Source of the DNA: CAVQEK01 sp963711495
GTDB lineage: Bacteria; Bacteroidota; Bacteroidia; Cytophagales; Cyclobacteriaceae
NCBI GenBank assembly: GCA_963711495.1
Contig: CAVQEK010000001.1
Location: 1-64,000 of the forward strand
Direction of reading: 5' to 3'
Length of the DNA: 64,000 bases
Shown in pieces: positions 1 through 9,381 of this stretch (position 1 is the stretch's first letter; the number at the start of each line of letters is the position of its first letter). The translations under genes and the position numbers were made by a program. Below the pieces are notes generated by a model, which saw only the letters and a program-made list of their open reading frames with translations, was not told the DNA's origin and searched no databases.

Positions 1-595
1 GCATTCTTTTCGCATATCGATGCCCTGAAATTGTTTAAATCAGACAAATGCCACCCGCTTCCAATAACGATATTTCGTGAATTTACGAAAAATAGTTGAT
101 CTCAGGCGCCGATGCCATTTGAGCATGCCGTAGCGAATGTTTCGTAAACCATTGATAAATAACATTTTATTGAAAATATCGATTCTAGAAATTCCATGGC
201 ACTATAATTGGAAGACAGCAAGAAATGAATATATGCAATCCCTGTTCATATTCAGGATTTTAAAAGGTATTAGTTTGGCCTTGTTTGTAAAATCCAATTG
301 GGACGGGAAAGTACTTTTAAAGAGGCCAAAATAAACAATGATGTCCAATGCATTCACAAAAAATATGGATCTGTCTGTCACCAACATCAAAAACGCAAGA
401 TTGAATATTGATCCATTGAACCGGAATGAAGTGTATTTCACGAGATGCCAGCCGATGAATTAAAGCAAAACAAACGAATCTTCAACCCGTGCACCGGACG
501 AAGTGTATTGCCATTACTTTCCGCATATTGACATAGACGATGGGATTTAAAACAGAGATCATTCCTGATTTAAAATGTTTTGAGACTTTAATATA
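1..595. other. Non-coding or fully decayed DNA at window start
   Basis: No convincing gene is seen. Short open frames on both strands (65 and 79 codons) lack signal peptides, known motifs or plausible neighbours. The stretch holds one copy of the recurrent palindrome at 67-96. Since the next two genes downstream are frameshifted, this is probably also decayed coding DNA, but I could not assign it to a family. Confidence 0.4.
67..96. promoter_or_regulatory. Recurrent palindrome, copy 1
   Basis: Imperfect inverted repeat with half-sites ATTTCGT and ACGAAAAAT around a short AT spacer. It matches three other intergenic copies at 11474, 35834 and 50723. It lies about 500 bases upstream of a dead DUF2490 gene. 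Either an operator for a dimeric regulator or a small dispersed repeat; this copy is the most diverged. Confidence 0.45.
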
Positions 596-1309
596 GTGAA
601 GCTATCCGCCTGTCTCATGCCTGTTGTGCTGCTGACCTGCACGTTATTTGGGAAGCCTGCGAAATCGCAGGTATTTGATCAGTTATGGCTTGAATATCAA
701 CCAGGATTAAAGTTTAAAAAGGACTATAAACTGGGCATGAGGGCATCGTACCGGACCGACTTTGAAGTCCCCAGGTGGCGCACGTTCGAAGGACGGCTGA
801 TGCCGGGAAAAAAGCTAAACAAGTTTTTGACGTCCTTTTCGCTTTTCAAATCCTTTTTACCGACCAGAACGGAAAATTTACAAGCTTTGAGTTACGTCCG
901 GCTATCGGGGGACGTGTCCATTTTCCCCCGGATAATAGGATCCAGACATTTTTTTTCCCGCGACTTGAGTACCGATTCGTACTTAACCAATTCCACCGGG
1001 GGTATGGGTCGACTTGCCCCGGATCAGATTACGCGCCGGAACACAGATGCCCTTCAACAAACCATCGATAAAAGAAGACAATGTCTGGTTTGGTATGTTG
1101 GATGCCGAAGCATTTTTATTGAGGAAGAGGACATCCGGGAGACATTTACTAACCGGATCTGGATAAGGCTCTTCCTGGGTTATAAGTTGAATCAGAAGTT
1201 TCAGTTTGAAATGGCTTGGAATTTCCAGGATTCGAAAAATACAGTGGAATCCGACGATATAAATTATGACGGTATCATTAGACTTATTGTTAAACACAGC
1301 CTCAATTAA
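596..1309 (+). pseudogene. Frameshifted DUF2490-type outer-membrane protein gene
   Basis: The gene starts at a GTG followed by a signal peptide (MKLSACLMPVVLLTCTLFG, cleavage near KSQ). The first ~75 codons and the last ~55 (from ETFTNRIW to the C-terminus) are in one frame. The middle barrel strands (FELRPAIGGRVHF, RIQTFFFPRLEYRF) are only readable in another frame at about 830-1000. That pattern means two compensating indels in a DUF2490-like beta-barrel gene. The full frame stays open by chance but encodes nonsense in the middle. The family is thought to be outer-membrane and its function is unknown. Probably not functional. Confidence 0.6.
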
Positions 1310-1327
1310 TAATTAATAGAAATTAAT

Positions 1328-1712
1328 ATGATAATGTATCTTAAAAACAGGAGTGTAATTATTATCACTTCCTTAGGACTGGTCCTGTTTTTTATGACTT
1401 GCATGCATGATATTGGCACAAGACACCAGCAGCGTAAAAAAATGACATTATCTTACAGCCATCTACCTCATGTTTCCCTATATGAATGGCGAAACGTGCA
1501 TTGGTGAAAATCTCATTGTGCCTGTAGATGCCACGGCTGGCGACATTTTCGGCAAACTACAGATGGGTGCCATGCTGTACCTGGAGGCAAAAACCGATAC
1601 ATGGGCCATCACCTCCGATTTAGTTTACATGAAACTCAACCAGGACATCACGCCCGTAAGGCATCTGCCATTGTTAACTTTCCTGAATATGATCTTACAC
1701 CCATTTCATTGA
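1328..1712 (+). pseudogene. Decayed envelope protein gene, N-terminal half
   Basis: An ATG at 1328 opens a hydrophobic leader (SVIIITSLGLVLFFMTCM) that shifts frame near 1440. The conserved part reads from about 1470 in another frame (MNGETCIG, VPVDATAGDIFGKLQMGAML, AITSDLVYMKLNQDITP). This resembles the N-terminal third of a widespread uncharacterised Bacteroidota barrel protein. The rest of the barrel is missing, so the gene is both frameshifted and truncated. It directly follows another decayed barrel gene. Confidence 0.5.
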
Positions 1713-2031
1713 ATTAAATTTCAGTGACAAATTAAATACAGCATTTCATGAAGTGCTAAAATGAGTGAAGTGAATTACCTGTCATTTATCTTGTACACCA
1801 GGGATGAAAAAGACCGCAGTCATTTCAATATAGCACGGATCAATGAAGGTGGTTGCAGGAAATGTGAACAATACCTTTATTTTTTCAGGAAAACCGAAAT
1901 TAATTTTTCTGTCATAATTTGCAAATTGGGCATCAATAATATACGAGGCATTTTCAGTTTATTTTCCTGGCACATTCCCGGTTGAATGATCCTTACGGTT
2001 TCCCTGTTTTCTACGAACTATTCTTAATCTT
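1713..2031. other. Gap with no supported gene
   Basis: About 320 bases between a plus-strand remnant and the minus-strand barrel gene. A 74-codon frame at 1761-1985 has no leader, motif or recognisable family. I see no RNA gene or clear terminator here. Confidence 0.4.
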
Positions 2032-2694
2032 TCAATAATATAAATCGGTATTTCTCAACAGATAAATATTTAGTGAAATATACATGACATTCACATCCAT
2101 ATTCTCATACGGTTTTACGGTACCTCCATTACCATCAGATTCGCTGTAGCTTTTTTTGTAAAAATTTGAAAGGTAATACTTGAATTTAAGGTTTGAACCG
2201 TAAGGCAATTGGATGCCAACCATTAAAGCATGTTGAATAACGGTCCTCTCGGAAAACCACTTATTGAATTTTGTTTTCTGTTCGTTTATGAATGTTTTTT
2301 CTTTATAGTTAATCGGGAACTCGATTTCATAGCCTGCGTAAATAAAAGCTTTGTCCAATTGACCGATTTTTACGCCAAACGGTATACCCAGGTTATATGT
2401 GCGCGCTTTGATCCTGGTATTCTCGTCAACATCATAGATAAAACCAACGTTGCGAATAGCCAATCCGGAAAACAAGCCGGTTTTGTCAGAAAGATCAACA
2501 TTAATATAATCCGAAAGATTAAAGAAAGGAGAAAAACGGACCGGGCCACCCAATTCTTCCCCGTTCATAGTCACATTTGCCCATGACAGTTGAATTTCCA
2601 GCATAGAAGTGGAATAAACTTTATTGTCTTGAGCGCATACATGATGTAACCCAGCCAGGGCCACAAAAAGTAAAAAAGTAGAAATTCTTTTCAT
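2032..2694 (-). CDS. Exported beta-barrel-like protein, unknown function
   Basis: A 220-residue protein with a clear signal peptide (MKRISTFLLFVALAGLHHVCAQ, cleavage before QDN). The rest alternates short aromatic/hydrophobic strands with turns (FIYAGYEIEFPIN, LKFKYYLSNFYKKSY) and ends in a run of aromatic residues, as in small outer-membrane barrels. No enzymatic motif is seen and I do not recognise a named family. It lies just downstream of the broken sulfotransferase gene on the same strand. It appears intact, unlike its neighbours. Confidence 0.6.
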   Translation of the reverse strand: MKRISTFLLFVALAGLHHVCAQDNKVYSTSMLEIQLSWANVTMNGEELGGPVRFSPFFNLSDYINVDLSDKTGLFSGLAIRNVGFIYDVDENTRIKARTYNLGIPFGVKIGQLDKAFIYAGYEIEFPINYKEKTFINEQKTKFNKWFSERTVIQHALMVGIQLPYGSNLKFKYYLSNFYKKSYSESDGNGGTVKPYENMDVNVMYISLNIYLLRNTDLYY

Positions 2695-2739
2695 TTTTTT
2701 TAAAATAATTTTTTGAGAGAAAAATGTTAAAATATTCTT

Positions 2740-3081
2740 TCATACCATAAACCCATTGTATTTTATCTGTTTAATCACTGAAGGTTCTTTTTTGTTGGTA
2801 GACAAAACAGTATTCGTACCGGATTTTGGAAAAGTATGAGTTTCATCTTTCTTTGATGATCGAACATGGTTTTTGCTGCCATGGCGTGCGTTGTCAATCA
2901 CATCAAGATTTTCCGGGATTTTATAATTCCAGCAATTCATTGCAAATTCAAATTTGTCCAGCACTTTGTCCAGTTCTGTCTTTTCGATGCTGTATTGATG
3001 CATTTTATGATTTTTTTGTTCGAAGAGGTATTGTACAAGATCAGGCTCTATATCTTCAAAATTCTTAAAATCAAATTTTTT
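2740..3081 (-). pseudogene. 3' part of sulfotransferase gene, separated by IS insertion
   Basis: The frame from 3081 down to the stop at 2740 reads KKFDFKNFEDIEP...HQYSIEKTELDKVLDKFEFAMNCWNYKIPENL. That is the style of the C-terminal tail of large bacterial sulfotransferases (KxxQYxI, then a helix ending in WxY). It is directly continuous with the broken 5' part at 4548-5481 if the intervening insertion sequence is removed. The last ~45 residues are a charged tail. The small internal ATG frame often called here is not a separate gene. Confidence 0.65.
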
Positions 3082-4547
3082 ATTACTAGCGTCCGAGTAA
3101 TTTTGAAATTAGTTAAAAAATGCTATTCGATTCAATTTCAGGGAGGTTTCAACTTGAGTTTTCAAAAGTAGCCCCCATTTCTTTTTCAAATAGATTTAAT
3201 TCTAGATTTCTAAGATTGTTCAGTGCATTGCTGATTTGAATTTGAGACATTTGCAGGAATTTTATCAAACTTACGGAGCTGGCCGGATTTTTTGCTGCCA
3301 GCTTTACCATGGGTAGAATAAATCTTCTGCCTCTTTTGCCATTTTATGAATCACCGTGAAGATCAGGTTTAATATCATGGCCACCCATATTTGAGTTTTG
3401 ATGCCACTTGGACTGTCTGAAAGGAAATAAGTAAGTTCAAAATTTTGCTTTATCTGCTTGAATAGCGGTTCGATGGTCCACCTGTTTTTATAGAGCAAGC
3501 ATATGGTCGATGCTTTTAGGTCTATGAGATTAGTGAGAAAAACCAGTTTTTTTCCACTTTCAGCATCTATATATGCCACCATTCTGGCTTCTGTATGTTG
3601 AACCGTTCCCGTTTCTTTGCAGATTGTGTTCCAATTCGATACCGGCATCGATTTTGTACACCGTGTTCGCAATTTTCTTCCAGAGACCTTTGTCTCAAAA
3701 TTTTAAAGGTAGTATTTCTTGTTCATTCGGGTCAGGTAAAATACCCCGTTTTTAGTCCATTCAGCATACTGCCGGAATTTTTGAAAACCCTTATCAAATA
3801 CGGCAATGGTACCCTTGGCAAGATCCAGGGATGAAAGGAACACCTTTTCGTTGGTGGCCGCCGCCTTCAGGCAAATAAAATTGGGTACCCGTTCGGACAA
3901 AGTGATCTTGGTAAAGGCCTTGATACCTCCTTTTTTGCGTCCGTCTTTGGGCAATCGTCCACATGCCTTGAATATCTCCTTAAATAAAGTCACTGTCGTA
4001 GAATCGAATACCTCGACCTTTTTCGGGTCCACCTCGCCATTAATCTTTAAACACAAAAAGCTGTCCGACAAATATTTCTTGTAATGGCCATATAGCAGCA
4101 GGTATAGATATCCGAAAACTTCAGAATGCCTTCGGGCATTGGCATCAGAGATGCTGCTGCGTTTGGGTACGCTAAATATGCCATCTGTGCACCAGTTTAT
4201 CGCCCATAAGCATGAAATTCTTGATGATTTCCCGAAGCGTTGAGCTTCCGGTCAATACGCCATAAAACATGAAAACAAACTGATCCCACGTCCTGACCCG
4301 CTTATACCATTTGTCAGAGGTATATTCCTGTACACTCTTTTTGAACAAATCTCGAGGTATAAATGATAAAAGCTGTCCGAGAATTGGTTGCGTACAATTA
4401 TTAAAACTATTTTTACTCATGGCTTCGTTGTTTTGTCGTTATTACAACATTAGCCATGGGACGGGGTTTTTCAAAACTCCGCCCCTAAATTTGTATTATC
4501 CTAAGTTCGAAAAATTATTCCCCTCTTTTTTCTCGGACACCAGTAAT
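3082..4547 (-). mobile_element. IS4-family insertion sequence (about 1466 bp), degenerate
   Basis: The ends are a 16-bp inverted repeat: ATTACTAGCGTCCGAG at 3082-3097 and, on the other strand, ATTACTGGTGTCCGAG from 4547 inward, differing at 2 positions. Inside is a frameshifted IS4-type transposase. Removing this segment joins two parts of a sulfotransferase frame, which independently confirms the boundaries. The flanks are T/A runs, so a target-site duplication of about 4 or more bases cannot be measured reliably. The transposase is broken, so this copy could move only with help from another copy. Confidence 0.75.
3149..4420 (-). pseudogene. IS4-family transposase, multiply frameshifted
   Basis: Four pieces in different frames make one transposase. 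The N-terminal DUF4372-like part is 4172-4420 (starts MSKNSFNNCTQPILGQLL). The core with the first two acidic residues (VFDSTTV and VFDKGF) is 3703-4071. The third part at 3304-3672 carries the IS4 signature Y-x2-R-x3-E-x6-K (YKNRWTIEPLFKQIK). A tail (MVKLAAKNPASSVSLIKFL) ends at 3149. The catalytic DDE residues are all still visible but the frame is broken at least three times, so no active enzyme can be made. Confidence 0.8.
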
Positions 4548-5481
4548 TTTTATAAAGATCAGACAAAACCGTGAGTGGTTTTGATTTAAATTCTTCATAG
4601 CGGATTTCAATTAGTCTTTCAGGGTGTATGATTTCTTTCAAATCCAGGTAGTCGTGTAATAATTTTGAATAAATATCCAGGACCATTTCTGAAATGTCTT
4701 TTCTGGTATACACCTCAAGATTGAGGGTAGGGAAGAGCTGTGTGAAAAATTTAACTGAGGATAGATATACTGTGATTGGATTTCTGATCATAAAAATAAA
4801 TCGGGCTTCAGGGAAAATTTGGATGAGTCTGTTTATTCTTCCTGTATTTACCGGATTTTTGAGAATCATCCTGTTACCTTTGGTATTGATGGCCGCTTTG
4901 ACCACCATTTTTTTATAGGTTAGTTTCCACTGCTCAATATCTTTAAATGAAAGTGACTCAAAGCGCACAAAATAATTGTAATACTCTTTATAACTGGCGG
5001 GGAAATAGAAGAAATGATAAAATGCCATATGGGTCAAATTGCTTAAGGCATATTCATCTTCTTGCGGAAAATTGACGGATAATTTTACCTGATCACCAGG
5101 CCTGCGATCGGGCATGAAAATTTTCATGAATGTTTCAAACAACCACTTACTCTTTAGACTGTTTGGAAATACAGCATGATAGGTTGTTACATAACCGGCT
5201 ACCGGGTCCCTAGTCAATAAGTTGTGCAATAGCGTTGTACCACTCCGCCAATGACCAATTATAAAAACGGGTGGTTCTTTAAATTTAAATTTTCCTGCTT
5301 TTTTTTTGAAATAAAGTTGATCGACCCAGTGAAAAATTGAAGCAACCAATAAAATTAAAAATGTGAATGCCACTTTTACATACTGCTGAGGTGGAATTTT
5401 CCTTCCTTTCAACACCCTGAAAAAGTTGGGTATGGTTGTACCTATTAGTGGCGAGATCGGAGGTAGTGTAAATTTAGGCAT
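4548..5481 (-). pseudogene. 5' part of sulfotransferase gene, disrupted by IS4-type element
   Basis: The first ~311 codons of a sulfotransferase of the PAPS-dependent family. A membrane-anchor-like segment (residues ~38-54, VAFTFLILLVASIFHW) precedes the 5'-phosphosulfate loop GHWRSGTTLLHNLLTRDP at about 76-93. A likely 3'-phosphate-binding segment (FIFMIRNPITVYLSS) lies near 230-244. The frame runs into the insertion sequence after DLYK, so the translated end (YWCPRKKRG...) is IS sequence, not protein. The natural C-terminus is at 2740-3081. Known role of the family: transfer of sulfate from PAPS to a hydroxyl or amine. It sits beside an arylsulfatase, suggesting a former sulfate-ester pair. 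Confidence 0.75.
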
Positions 5482-5561
5482 TGTTCTTTATTATTTAATG
5501 AGAACGGTTATACCAACTTTCTGGTTAACGATCATATTAAACCTCAATTTGAAAGTATGAG

Positions 5562-5866
5562 TCAATCATATACGAAAGGGCCATAACCTGCGCCAGATGT
5601 AGTGGCAGTGGCGTCGACTTTCATTTGTGTTTTTATGAACACATCTACAAGCATATCCGGATTATCTGAAGTCACAAATCCTTTGGCTGTCATTTCAGTT
5701 TTTACAACGTTAAGATACGACTTCTGTTAAGTTGGCCCACAGCTTCCACCAGATTGTCTTCAACGACTGAGTAAGTCTAAAACCTGGTGAAAACTGCCTG
5801 ACGATCGCAATCGAAAGCCGTTTTTACAGAACTGCATGCAACAATTCCGTTTATGAACATGGGCAT
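5562..5866 (-). pseudogene. Decayed DUF4136 lipoprotein gene
   Basis: The minus strand reads a short leader ending in CSSVKTAF (lipoprotein-like Cys), then shifts frame. It continues as NRSRILNVVKTEMTAKGFV then SDNPDMLVDVFIKTQMKVDATATT to a stop at 5562. This matches the layout of DUF4136 proteins (CSSVK, then KAEMxxKGF, then DNPDLLVxxF). Compared with the intact member at 48262-48828 it lacks most of the N-terminal domain. Its start overlaps the end of the arylsulfatase gene. Confidence 0.6.
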
Positions 5867-8226
5867 TAATTTTTTTGCGCTATAATGATCTTGTCAATTT
5901 TTCCATTAAACTTATCGGAAGGTCCGTAATCTGCTACTCTTGTTCCTTCATCCATACCGACATCAGCCAGATCATCAACAGAGAAGATCCCGGGTTGTGT
6001 GCGATTGATTCGGCCTTCAGCTACTTTTTTGCCATCCACCGTGATGGTGCCAGTCCCACCTTTGCCTTGTCCTCCGCCATCATAGGTAAAATCATACACT
6101 GCTGTATATTTACCAGGCTTTAAGGATTGTGTTGAAATAATGTCGGTGGTTTCCAGGCCCAGGAAATTATAGGTGAAAGCAGGCTTGCCATTTTTTAAAT
6201 AGAACGATAATCCTCCAAATCGTCCTCCCTGGCATACGAGTACTCCATTGCCATTGTCATCTACTTCAAAATCGGCAGTCATTGTGTATCCCTTATTTCG
6301 CAGATCAATAAAAATATCTACGCCCAACCCTTTCATGCCTTCAACATATGTTGCGGAGGTACGCTTGCCCAGCAAGGTAGGCCTGCCAACCATTTCAGCA
6401 TTTGTTCGTTCCAGCAAACGGTCGTCAATCGGAAGCACGTGGTATTTCTCCGCTTCTTGCATGAAAAGGGCCTGCATTGACGTCAGTTTTTCGGAATTTT
6501 CTGAAGCCAAATCATGGGCCAGGCTAAAATCTTCATCGGTATTGTACAATTCCCATACATCATTATCCAAACTATGCTCAGCTTTAAACATCCAAGGAGG
6601 ACGATGTATCGTTCTGGCCAGCCAGCCGTCCTGATAGACACCGCGATTTCCAAACATTTCAAAGTATTGCACTTTGTGTTGCTCAGGAGCATTGGCATCA
6701 TTAAAAGAGTAAGCAAGGCTAGTACCTTCTATTGGATCCTGTGGAATGCCATTGACTATTTTTGGTGCAGGAATTCCTGTAATTTCGTATATCGTTGGTG
6801 CAATATCAATCACATGGCCAAACTGGGTGCGGATTTCACCTTTTGCTTTAATACCATCAGGCCAGTGGATCACCATACCATTTCGCGTGCCACCAAAGTC
6901 GGAAGCTACTTGTTTTGTCCAGGAGAAAGGCGCATCCATGGCCACCGCCCAACCGGCTGCGAAGTGTGGATAGGTGCTTGGTGAACCCCACTCATCATAA
7001 TGCTTCAACATTTCCGGTACGGTTTCAGGATACTGATTAAAATAGGTCATTTCCTGATACATACCGTTCATCTGACCTTCTGCACTGCCTCCATTGTCGC
7101 CGGCGATGTAAATGATAATGGTATTATTGGACACCCCCATTTCTTCAAGGGTAGCAACAAGCCGACCAATTTCATGATCGGTATGTGCAGCAAACCCGGC
7201 ATATACTTCCATCTGCCGTGCAAACAATTTCTTTTCATCAGCAGACAATGATTCCCAGTCTTTGATGGCCTTTGGTTTGGGCGCCAATTGGGTGTTTTCC
7301 GGAACGATGCCCAGTTTTTTCTGCCGGGCTAAAGTTTCTTCCCGGATTTTATCCCATCCTTCGTCAAATTTTCCTTTGTATTTTTCAATCCATTCCTCGG
7401 GCACATGATGAGGTGCATGTGTAGCACCCGGAGCATAATACATGAAGAAAGGCTTGTCAGGTTGCAGGGCATGTTGTGTTTGCACCCATGAGATGGCCTG
7501 GTTGGTCATGTCGGTGGTGAAGTGATAATTAGGGCCCTTCGGTGTTTCAATCAGGGTAACACCATCGTAAATCAACGGAGCCCATTGATTGGTTTCACCA
7601 CCCAGAAAGCCATAAAACTTCTCAAAACCAGAATGGGTAGGCCAGCGGTCTTGCGGCCCGTTGTTTGAGATTTCCCAGGGAGGTACTTCATGGCACTTAC
7701 CAAATTGGGCGGTGTTGTACCCATTCTGCCTCAACACTTCGGCCATTGGTGTGATGGTTTGGGGACGTACACCGGTATACCCTGGAAATGTGGTGGCCGC
7801 TTCAGTAATAACGCCCATATTGTTTGAGTGATGATTATAACCGGAAAGCAATGCCATACGTGTAGGTGCGCATAATGCAGTCGTGTGAAAGCGGGTGTAA
7901 CGCAAACCATTCTCAGCTAAACGGTCAAATGCTGGCATCGCGATCGGTCCTCCAAAGCCATCAGCAACACCATATCCCATGTCATCAATCAACACCACTA
8001 CAATATTGGGGGCACCTTTCGGCGCTTCGACAACAAAACGCTCCGGAGGAGTGGCATTTCTTACGTCCAGTACCTTATAGGTTGGACGTGTCGGTGCCTT
8101 GATGGGTAGTATCGTGCGGTCTATTGCACCGGTTATCAGCGTTTGTGTAGCGTCTTCTTTTGGAGGCTGCTTGTTGCATCCTGCAAGTATTGCAAAAAAC
8201 AACAATGTGAAAGATAGTTTTTTCAT
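5866..8226 (-). CDS. Arylsulfatase, lipoprotein
   Basis: A 786-residue sulfatase with a lipoprotein signal (lipobox LAGC, Cys17). Metal-binding DD at 81-82 (VVLIDDMGYG) is followed by the sulfatase signature C119-A-P-T-R, whose Cys is converted to formylglycine by the family's maturation enzyme. Further active-site segments are GYNHHSNNMG, FGKCHEVP and IAGDNGGS. The C-terminal ~150 residues form a beta-rich domain. Known chemistry: hydrolysis of sulfate esters, here probably at the cell surface or in the periplasm. The length is typical of the large arylsulfatase group. The adjacent sulfotransferase gene is dead. The substrate cannot be told from sequence. Confidence 0.9.
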   Translation of the reverse strand: MKKLSFTLLFFAILAGCNKQPPKEDATQTLITGAIDRTILPIKAPTRPTYKVLDVRNATPPERFVVEAPKGAPNIVVVLIDDMGYGVADGFGGPIAMPAFDRLAENGLRYTRFHTTALCAPTRMALLSGYNHHSNNMGVITEAATTFPGYTGVRPQTITPMAEVLRQNGYNTAQFGKCHEVPPWEISNNGPQDRWPTHSGFEKFYGFLGGETNQWAPLIYDGVTLIETPKGPNYHFTTDMTNQAISWVQTQHALQPDKPFFMYYAPGATHAPHHVPEEWIEKYKGKFDEGWDKIREETLARQKKLGIVPENTQLAPKPKAIKDWESLSADEKKLFARQMEVYAGFAAHTDHEIGRLVATLEEMGVSNNTIIIYIAGDNGGSAEGQMNGMYQEMTYFNQYPETVPEMLKHYDEWGSPSTYPHFAAGWAVAMDAPFSWTKQVASDFGGTRNGMVIHWPDGIKAKGEIRTQFGHVIDIAPTIYEITGIPAPKIVNGIPQDPIEGTSLAYSFNDANAPEQHKVQYFEMFGNRGVYQDGWLARTIHRPPWMFKAEHSLDNDVWELYNTDEDFSLAHDLASENSEKLTSMQALFMQEAEKYHVLPIDDRLLERTNAEMVGRPTLLGKRTSATYVEGMKGLGVDIFIDLRNKGYTMTADFEVDDNGNGVLVCQGGRFGGLSFYLKNGKPAFTYNFLGLETTDIISTQSLKPGKYTAVYDFTYDGGGQGKGGTGTITVDGKKVAEGRINRTQPGIFSVDDLADVGMDEGTRVADYGPSDKFNGKIDKIIIAQKN

Positions 8227-8429
8227 GATTTAACTGATTTAGAATATTGATTTTCGGTTAAATTCAACTTTATTGATTTGATCTTATCACACTTCCCGCC
8301 ACAATCCGGCCCGGGATTTTGTGCCAAAAATCATTAACATTATAGGTTTCAATGCAGCTGTTCCATTCATTGCCCTTGACCGTGAAACTGAATGAATCAT
8401 TGACTTAATAATTTTTATGAACGATCCTG

Positions 8430-8912
8430 TTACTTTTCTATCATTTCATCTTGGAGTTCACCTATAAACGGAAGTCCATCCTGTAATTTCATTTGGATGG
8501 CGATCGTGAAATAATTTTCAAGTTGTATGAACTTCGCCGCTTTAAGTGGTGAAATCACTTTCGACATATTTTTAAATGTCTTCTTAGCCAATTTTTGAAG
8601 CGCAATATTATTGGCTATTGCTCCATTGATTAATTCAGTGGCTTTTGCATCGGTCAGGGATTCATAATTATCAACATAATTACTGATAATTATGATCCTT
8701 TTTTTTCCCAATTCGTTTCTGGCCGCCTCATAGACTTCATACTCTTTCCAAAAGGGAGGCGCTTCCACCGGGGACAAGTTCATATATTCCTGGACAATCT
8801 CTCTTTTTTCTTTTCCCCAAAGACTTTGGATTAACGCGATATCATCGGTGGATTGAGCCATCATCTCCAAGGACAAGAGGGAAACACAACATAGCATCAA
8901 TAATTTTTTCAT
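8430..8912 (-). CDS. Small exported helical protein, paralog 1 of 3
   Basis: A 160-residue protein with a signal peptide (MKKLLMLCCVSLLSLEMMAQ). The mature part looks all-helical and shares its layout with the proteins at 11785-12255 and 48850-49320: an EAPPFWKEYEVYEAARNELGKKR helix, then NYESLTDAKATELI, then a Lys-rich KTFKNMSKVISPLKAAKFIQLENYF segment. The PFW...Y and (S/T)xxKAxxFxQxENxx cores are the common signature. The layout recalls periplasmic CpxP/Spy-like chaperones or metal sensors, but the LTxxQ motif is not evident, so function is unassigned. This is the most diverged of the three copies. Confidence 0.7.
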   Translation of the reverse strand: MKKLLMLCCVSLLSLEMMAQSTDDIALIQSLWGKEKREIVQEYMNLSPVEAPPFWKEYEVYEAARNELGKKRIIIISNYVDNYESLTDAKATELINGAIANNIALQKLAKKTFKNMSKVISPLKAAKFIQLENYFTIAIQMKLQDGLPFIGELQDEMIEK

Positions 8913-9381
8913 TTTTTTAACTTACTTGACATATTGTACTGTAAATGAATTAATTAAAATTTAATATAGATCCTTGAATTGCTCCTTATGAACACAAAAT
9001 CACACACCGGGTGGATTTTGAATGCCTGAGTTCCAAATTGATGATATATTCCAATCCTTGCTGGGGATCAGCGTAATTGCCAAAAATGCCGGACAAAGCA
9101 GCCCGGGAAAAATTTATTCTCATTTTCATCCTGGAAGGAATAGAGATTAAAAAATCAAAAAACAGTCAAAATAAATTTGATAAGGTTAGAAAATCTAAAC
9201 ATTCTAACAATTTCCACAAGATAACCAAAAATGAGATTGCCGCGGCACCTGAGGAGTGTTTAACGGTTAATAAACAAATGTCGTTTTTGAATGGAAAATA
9301 TTGAATCGTCGGAGAAAATGAAGACAGGAAATTACGCCTGGCAAGGTGGCTGCAGTTTTGGTCATCAAGTAGAAAGGCACA
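8913..9381. other. Gap with no supported gene
   Basis: About 470 bases between two minus-strand genes. A 75-codon plus-strand frame (9077-9304) is Lys/Asn-rich, has no leader or motif, and looks like chance AT-rich sequence. No RNA gene or convincing terminator is seen. Confidence 0.4.

Noticed and set aside
137..334. 65-codon frame at the window start
   Set aside because: No motif or signal peptide, overlaps an equally poor frame on the other strand.
1761..1985. 74-codon plus-strand frame
   Set aside because: No recognisable pattern and lies between decayed genes.
4501..4547. Native C-terminus YWCPRKKRG of the sulfotransferase
   Set aside because: This stretch is the inverted end of the insertion sequence; the true tail is at 2740-3081.
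9077..9304. 75-codon plus-strand frame
   Set aside because: Lys/Asn-rich, no leader, no family, and no partner gene; looks like chance in AT-rich DNA.
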